Assembly: GCA_017163975.1 (NCBI GenBank)
Contig: JAFFSR010000243.1
Coordinates: forward strand, 1,922,001 to 1,986,000
Length of the DNA stretch: 64,000 nucleotides
Source of the DNA: Anastatus disparis
Taxonomy: Eukaryota > Arthropoda > Insecta > Hymenoptera > Eupelmidae
Reading direction: 5' to 3'
A program made the position numbers and the translations under genes. Position 1 is the first letter of the stretch, and each line of letters opens with the position of its first letter. The notes under the pieces are model-generated. The model was not told where the DNA came from, ran no database searches, and saw nothing but the letters and a program-made list of their open reading frames with translations. This document shows positions 60,170 to 64,000 of the stretch, piece by piece.

Positions 60170-61548
60170 CATGTCACCGTTGTTAATCTTTCAAAAAATT
60201 TCTCTTAATATTTAAAATCAAGATGATATGAAAAACTATTGCAGTAATTATGAACTTTCACCAATACCATTATCTTTATTCGATGAAAATGGCATGCAAA
60301 AGACTTCGAAATCTTTGTTTTACTCCAATTTTATTTGTTTCCAAGAAGTGACAGAGAAAGGAAATGTTACGCATTTGTAGATGGTGGTTTTTTCTCAAAT
60401 AAAGTTGTGTGGCAAACGAATGTTTAAATGAGTAAAATAATTGATGGTTACGTTTCTTATGCAAAAAAAAACATTATAATCAGAATAGTCTGATTATTTT
60501 TTATGGCTATCCCGACGACGAGACATCATCAACAAAATCTGTTGAGCGTTTGCGTAGATATTCAAATATTGGACGTGAAATCGTTTTTAATGAAAATACT
60601 ATAATTACTGTGGCACAAAAATAATTTTTAAGTAATGCAAAATATAGTTTGCAGTGCGATTGAAAATGCTCGAATAAATTCCGGAGCTACAATAATTATT
60701 GTAAACGAGGATATCGATTTGTGGGTTATTTTATCGCAGCTGGCATATAATATTAATAACATCTATTTCCACAAAGAGGTTCTAATCCAAATGAATATTA
60801 AAGTAATAGTAGTTTCAAATATCATAATTTACAAAAAATAGTTGCATTTTTACACGCATTTTGTGGATGCGATACAACATGATGTTTTTATAGAATAGGG
60901 AAAAAAATAATTGTCAATTCAACAGATCATCAAAAATTAATTGAATTAGCATCAGCATTTTATAAAGATGATGCCAGTTGCGAGAAAATAACGCAAAATG
61001 CTATAACTTTAATAATGGTGATGTATAGCAGTAAGGCGGAAAAGAAATTGCTAGAAAAAGCTAAAAACTTTAGTTTAAGCGAATTGCGTTATTTGCATTT
61101 TAACTAAGCCAAAATAAAAACCAAATTTGCCTTGGAAACTTTGCCGCTGACGGAAGGAGCAGCAAAACAACACACATATCGCGTTTATTTCCAATTGCAA
61201 TTATGACTAGGGAACACAAATCTGTCTACAACTGATTGGAGATGGGAATTACGACACAATCATTTAATGCCAATTGGGAGTACAGACCCACACATCCCTA
61301 AAAAGTTACTAGACCAGATTTCGTGTTCTTGTAGCAAAAAAGATTGCACAGACGCTTTGTGTAGCTGCAAAAAACATGGTTTGCGCTGCACGAATCTCTG
61401 TGCAAACTGCGACGAAGAAAGTTACAGAAATTTAGATCCAAATAATTATTCTCTTCAATCGGATGACGATATAAGTGATAACGAAGCAGAAAATGAGAAT
61501 GAAAATTATGAGTATTTACCACCTACAAAAAAAAGTAAAATTGCGTAA

Positions 61549-62039
61549 TTTTTAAATTTAAGAATTAAAAAAAATTAAATTAAATTAAATTAAATAAAAT
61601 AAAATTTGTTATTTTTAATTGTTATTAAGTATTTTTTTATAGAAATGAATTCTATTTATTTATTTATTAAAATTAACATTAATAAATAAATAAACACTGA
61701 ATTATATTATATACCTTATCTTATTTTAGAAAATTTATTTTCCTCTATTTTTAATTAAAATGAAATTTCTAATGAAGTTATGTAAAATTATTAGAATTCA
61801 ACAAAAACTCATGTAATCTTGTGCTTTAAAGACGTTTGCATCTTTTTAAATAAATTAGAAATCTTATTCCAATAAACATATTATTTTTATATCTTTGCAA
61901 TAACATAAAATTAATTAGCATTGAAACAAAGTATTGATTATATTAATCAAAAATTAATTCATGCTTTTAACACATTTAAAAATATTCCAAAATAATATTT
62001 ACCAAATTTAGATATATTCAATTCTTTCATGAATTTTAC
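61549..62039. other. 3' flank of the K gene, AT-rich
   Basis: No gene. AATAAA signals near 61,680 and 61,872 could serve as polyadenylation sites for the K gene. Confidence 0.4.
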
Positions 62040-62589
62040 TGAAAATAATGTAATATTGTTTAATTGTTATAAAAAATGGTATTTTAAAATTCAATGAAAT
62101 GTTAAATAACATCCAACATCGGTTTTTCCGTCGATTTTTTATGAAATCTAAGTAAAAAATCAGTTTTTTCGGATCGAGTTACCCCGGAATAAAAAAAATA
62201 ACTTTCAACTAGCTGCTACAGTTGTTGAAATAATCAAATAAAAAGATTTGGAGCAACGCCTAAAGCATTACTATTACTATATATACGCGTTTCTCCCATT
62301 ACTATTATTATATATACGCGTTTCTCCTCAACTGCTGTTACCCCCACTATTTGAGTACTTACCTGCGCTCGGCCGTTTCTAGTCATATACACAGTTTCGA
62401 TTTTATATGCAAAAAACGGAAAAAATTTCGATTTTTTGCAATAAATTGTTAATAACAAATTAACTGACAATATTTCAGAGTTGCAAACATGTCAGAATAT
62501 CAATTGGGACTACTTTAATATGATGGCATAGTTAGTTTCCAGATATTATTTTTGTGACGAAATCAGTTTTTTTTTTCTATTGACTGGCC
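62040..62589. repeat. Right terminal inverted arm of element K
   Basis: Reverse complement of the left arm at 41,751-42,660, with a 430 base gap relative to it near 62,395. Confidence 0.8.
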
Positions 62590-63195
62590 TATTTGTGTGT
62601 GTTGGAAGTAGAGGAGAAATACGTTAATCTTTTTCCACTCACCCGTTATAAGTTATAAGCGTGAACTCTCTCTTTCATATGCATACTATAGTCAAAGAAG
62701 ATAAACGCCGTCTATATTCGTTGCTATGGTTAATCCTTTTTTGTTCACCAGTCACGTGCATCGATTCTCTCTGTCTGATATGTGTTACAAAATAGTGTAC
62801 GAACAATATTTATTTGTTTTAAAGTATTAAAATATAAAATAAACGGTTGATTGTGCTTATTTATTTTGTTTGATTTTATTTATTTTATTGTGATTTAGTT
62901 TTATTTTTATGAATTATAATATGTAGTGTATTATAATAAGAGTGATATATTTATGGATTATATAAATGAATTATCATCAGTGGCAGTAAGGCAGACAGAT
63001 AGTGCGCATGCTCGGTGGAGAGTATTAGATGATTCTTTGCGATACTTTTTTATTCATTGATTTTTCGTCGATAAATGAATTATTGCGAACTTTAAGTTGT
63101 ACGTGTTTTAGCCCGGGGAAAAAATCGTATAAGCCGCGTGGGATAAAAATGCGACACTTTAGGCCGGCATTTTTACCCCACGTAGCATAATATTC
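62590..63195. mobile_element. Foldback J copy 2, right part (split by element K)
   Basis: Matches foldback J (31.8-32.6 kb) in reverse complement up to the end TTTTTACCCCACGTAGCATA (63,172-63,191). The missing other part of J appears at about 41,640-41,750 (CATACCGCGGCCAAAAACAC), on the far side of K, in the matching orientation. Confidence 0.6.
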
Positions 63196-63199
63196 TATT

Positions 63200-64000
63200 T
63201 GTCGCGCAATTCAAAGATTTCTTCCTTATGACCATACAGTATATACAATTTTTATTATACTTCAGCCGAATAAACGTACAATTTTTTTCAATTTCAGACC
63301 ATAATATGTCCCAGGATCAGCTCTTACGTCTATTTTTCGATGCTTACTGCTGCTCGAAGTCAGGCATTGGGAACACGTAAAAGCTGAACATAATTATAAT
63401 TTTTTCATTTGAATGGAATTTCAAAATTATACTATTCTGTGTAATCCACGGTTAATATGGCTAATACATACCTAACATAAATTTGTATTCAAAATTGAAC
63501 CGGTATCTAATGAAGATTATAAATTTTGTCCGTTCACATTCGTTTTATTCAATAGGATTATATTTATTTTTATGATTTCAACTTATATTTGCTGAAGACT
63601 GTTACGTAAGTATCTAACACGTTATGTAAGCTATATAGACCGATTAATAAAAATTCAAAGCCACTCCATTCGTAGAATAATTATGGAATATAGCTACTAG
63701 CAGAAAAAACATTAATAAATCTCGCCGATAGATATAGCTTAATAATGACTGCATATAAAAAAAAGTTACAATTTATCCATGCACAAATCGTAGACTTTAT
63801 GCATCGATCAATATCATTAACGGATGATTAAACTTAAATGACCGATGATTGAGTTTGATTTCACAGTTTTCTTTAACCTCAAATATTGTTTTGACCTTGG
63901 AATTGCCTTGAGATAACCTTATTTAGACGAACAAACTTTAAATTCAGACTTGGTGACCTTAAGTCCTCTAATAATCGATGATTGGACGTAATTGAAAAAC
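63200..64000. other. No recognisable feature
   Basis: AT-rich sequence with no repeat or gene that I can support. It may be genomic flank outside the nested elements. Confidence 0.35.

Larger units (their letters stand above)
46045..61548 (+). pseudogene. Spliced multi-domain protein of element K, ends in CXC-type Cys motif; interrupted
   Basis: Exon 1 is 46,045-46,106 (ATG to ...GATAT). The intron is 46,107-47,914 (GTGAGT to TTTAG) and exon 2 continues in phase. Domains in order: an N-terminal zinc-binding segment (ICMLCDE, CFFC and FYHSQC); a helical part (48,850-49,370); a conserved block (49,375-49,733, FHCMGGIMCVTP) continuing at 58,113 (RLGGFHLAMSFLGAIG); EQVLMRAIK and GGLTHGRGL (59,205-59,275); FYGYPDDE; NEDIDLWVIL (near 60,705) and HAFCGCDT (60,853-60,876), reminiscent of an acidic nuclease fold; and a CXC-type Cys tail (CSCSKKDC, CSCKKHGLRC, 61,325-61,405). 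The same protein family is widespread in invertebrate genomes and is usually 'uncharacterized'. Lesions: frameshifts near 48,180 and 49,366, stops near 49,427, at 59,181 (TAG where Trp is expected) and at 60,880 (TGA), more decay around 60,300-60,640, plus the hAT-like insert and a SINE. A transposition role is inferred from its place in K. Confidence 0.75.
41751..62589 (+). mobile_element. Element K: 20.8 kb transposon with long inverted arms and one spliced gene
   Basis: The left end GGCCAATCAATAGA and right end TCTATTGACTGGCC open inverted arms that pair over 41,751-42,660 and 62,040-62,589. TA stands outside both ends (41,749-41,750 and 62,590-62,591), a possible TA target duplication. 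Between the arms lie two satellite-bearing MITEs, a TA-flanked hairpin MITE, one large gene (46,045-61,548) and later insertions (8.37 kb hAT-like element and a SINE). Taking out recognisable insertions leaves roughly 9-10 kb. The gene ends about 490 bases from the right arm, a compact layout that suggests it belongs to K. Superfamily not known to me. Confidence 0.7.

Overview
The window is an AT-rich stretch of an animal nuclear genome. The long non-LTR retrotransposon, tRNA-derived SINEs, Helitron, TTAA and hAT-type MITEs, Gypsy-type solo LTR and Polinton genes point to an arthropod, most likely an insect. A hymenopteran is my best guess, but the sequence does not prove it. I see no intact host gene. 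Almost all of the 64 kb is mobile DNA nested several layers deep, much of it in foldback form (long inverted arms).

Layout. 1-5 kb holds simple repeats, a TTAA-flanked MITE, a broken Q-rich reading frame on the minus strand, and the 5' end of a CR1-like LINE (5' UTR repeats plus a PHD-finger ORF1) cut short at a MITE. 5-33 kb is a thicket of inverted arms. It contains a protein-primed family B DNA polymerase pseudogene of Polinton type (7.2-11.4 kb), a nearly full-length LINE on the minus strand (16.2-21.8 kb), two large foldbacks (23.8-26.3 and 26.5-30.9 kb), a Helitron, SINEs and MITEs. Because many arms exist as an inverted pair, one arm often shows the empty site of an insertion carried by the other.

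33.5-39.9 kb is the rest of a Polinton (Maverick, adintovirus-like) on the plus strand: packaging ATPase, a small basic protein, an acidic protein, a phospholipase A2-like protein, an integrase with C-terminal chromodomain, a candidate minor capsid or penton protein, a core-like basic protein and a major capsid-like protein. All but the small ones are broken by stops, frameshifts, a deletion that joins the phospholipase to the integrase, or MITE insertions.

41.75-62.59 kb is the most interesting unit: a 20.8 kb element with inverted terminal arms of about 0.55-0.9 kb. Its only recognisable gene (46.0-61.5 kb) is spliced, multi-domain and ends in a CXC-type cysteine-rich motif. I recognise the protein as a widespread but poorly described invertebrate family and propose it is the element's own transposition protein. 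The gene is interrupted by an 8.37 kb hAT-like element with an exact 8 bp target duplication, whose removal restores the frame, and by a SINE with an exact 15 bp duplication. It also carries a handful of stops and frameshifts. The hAT-like insert itself holds a foldback with a SINE inside, a MITE, another foldback and a Gypsy-type solo LTR. The 20.8 kb element appears to sit inside a further foldback family that also occurs at 31.8-32.6 kb.

Nothing here looks able to transpose by itself except possibly the LINE, whose ORF2 is uninterrupted. Coordinates of arms are read by eye and are approximate to within a few tens of bases. Target duplications and stop codons were read base by base.
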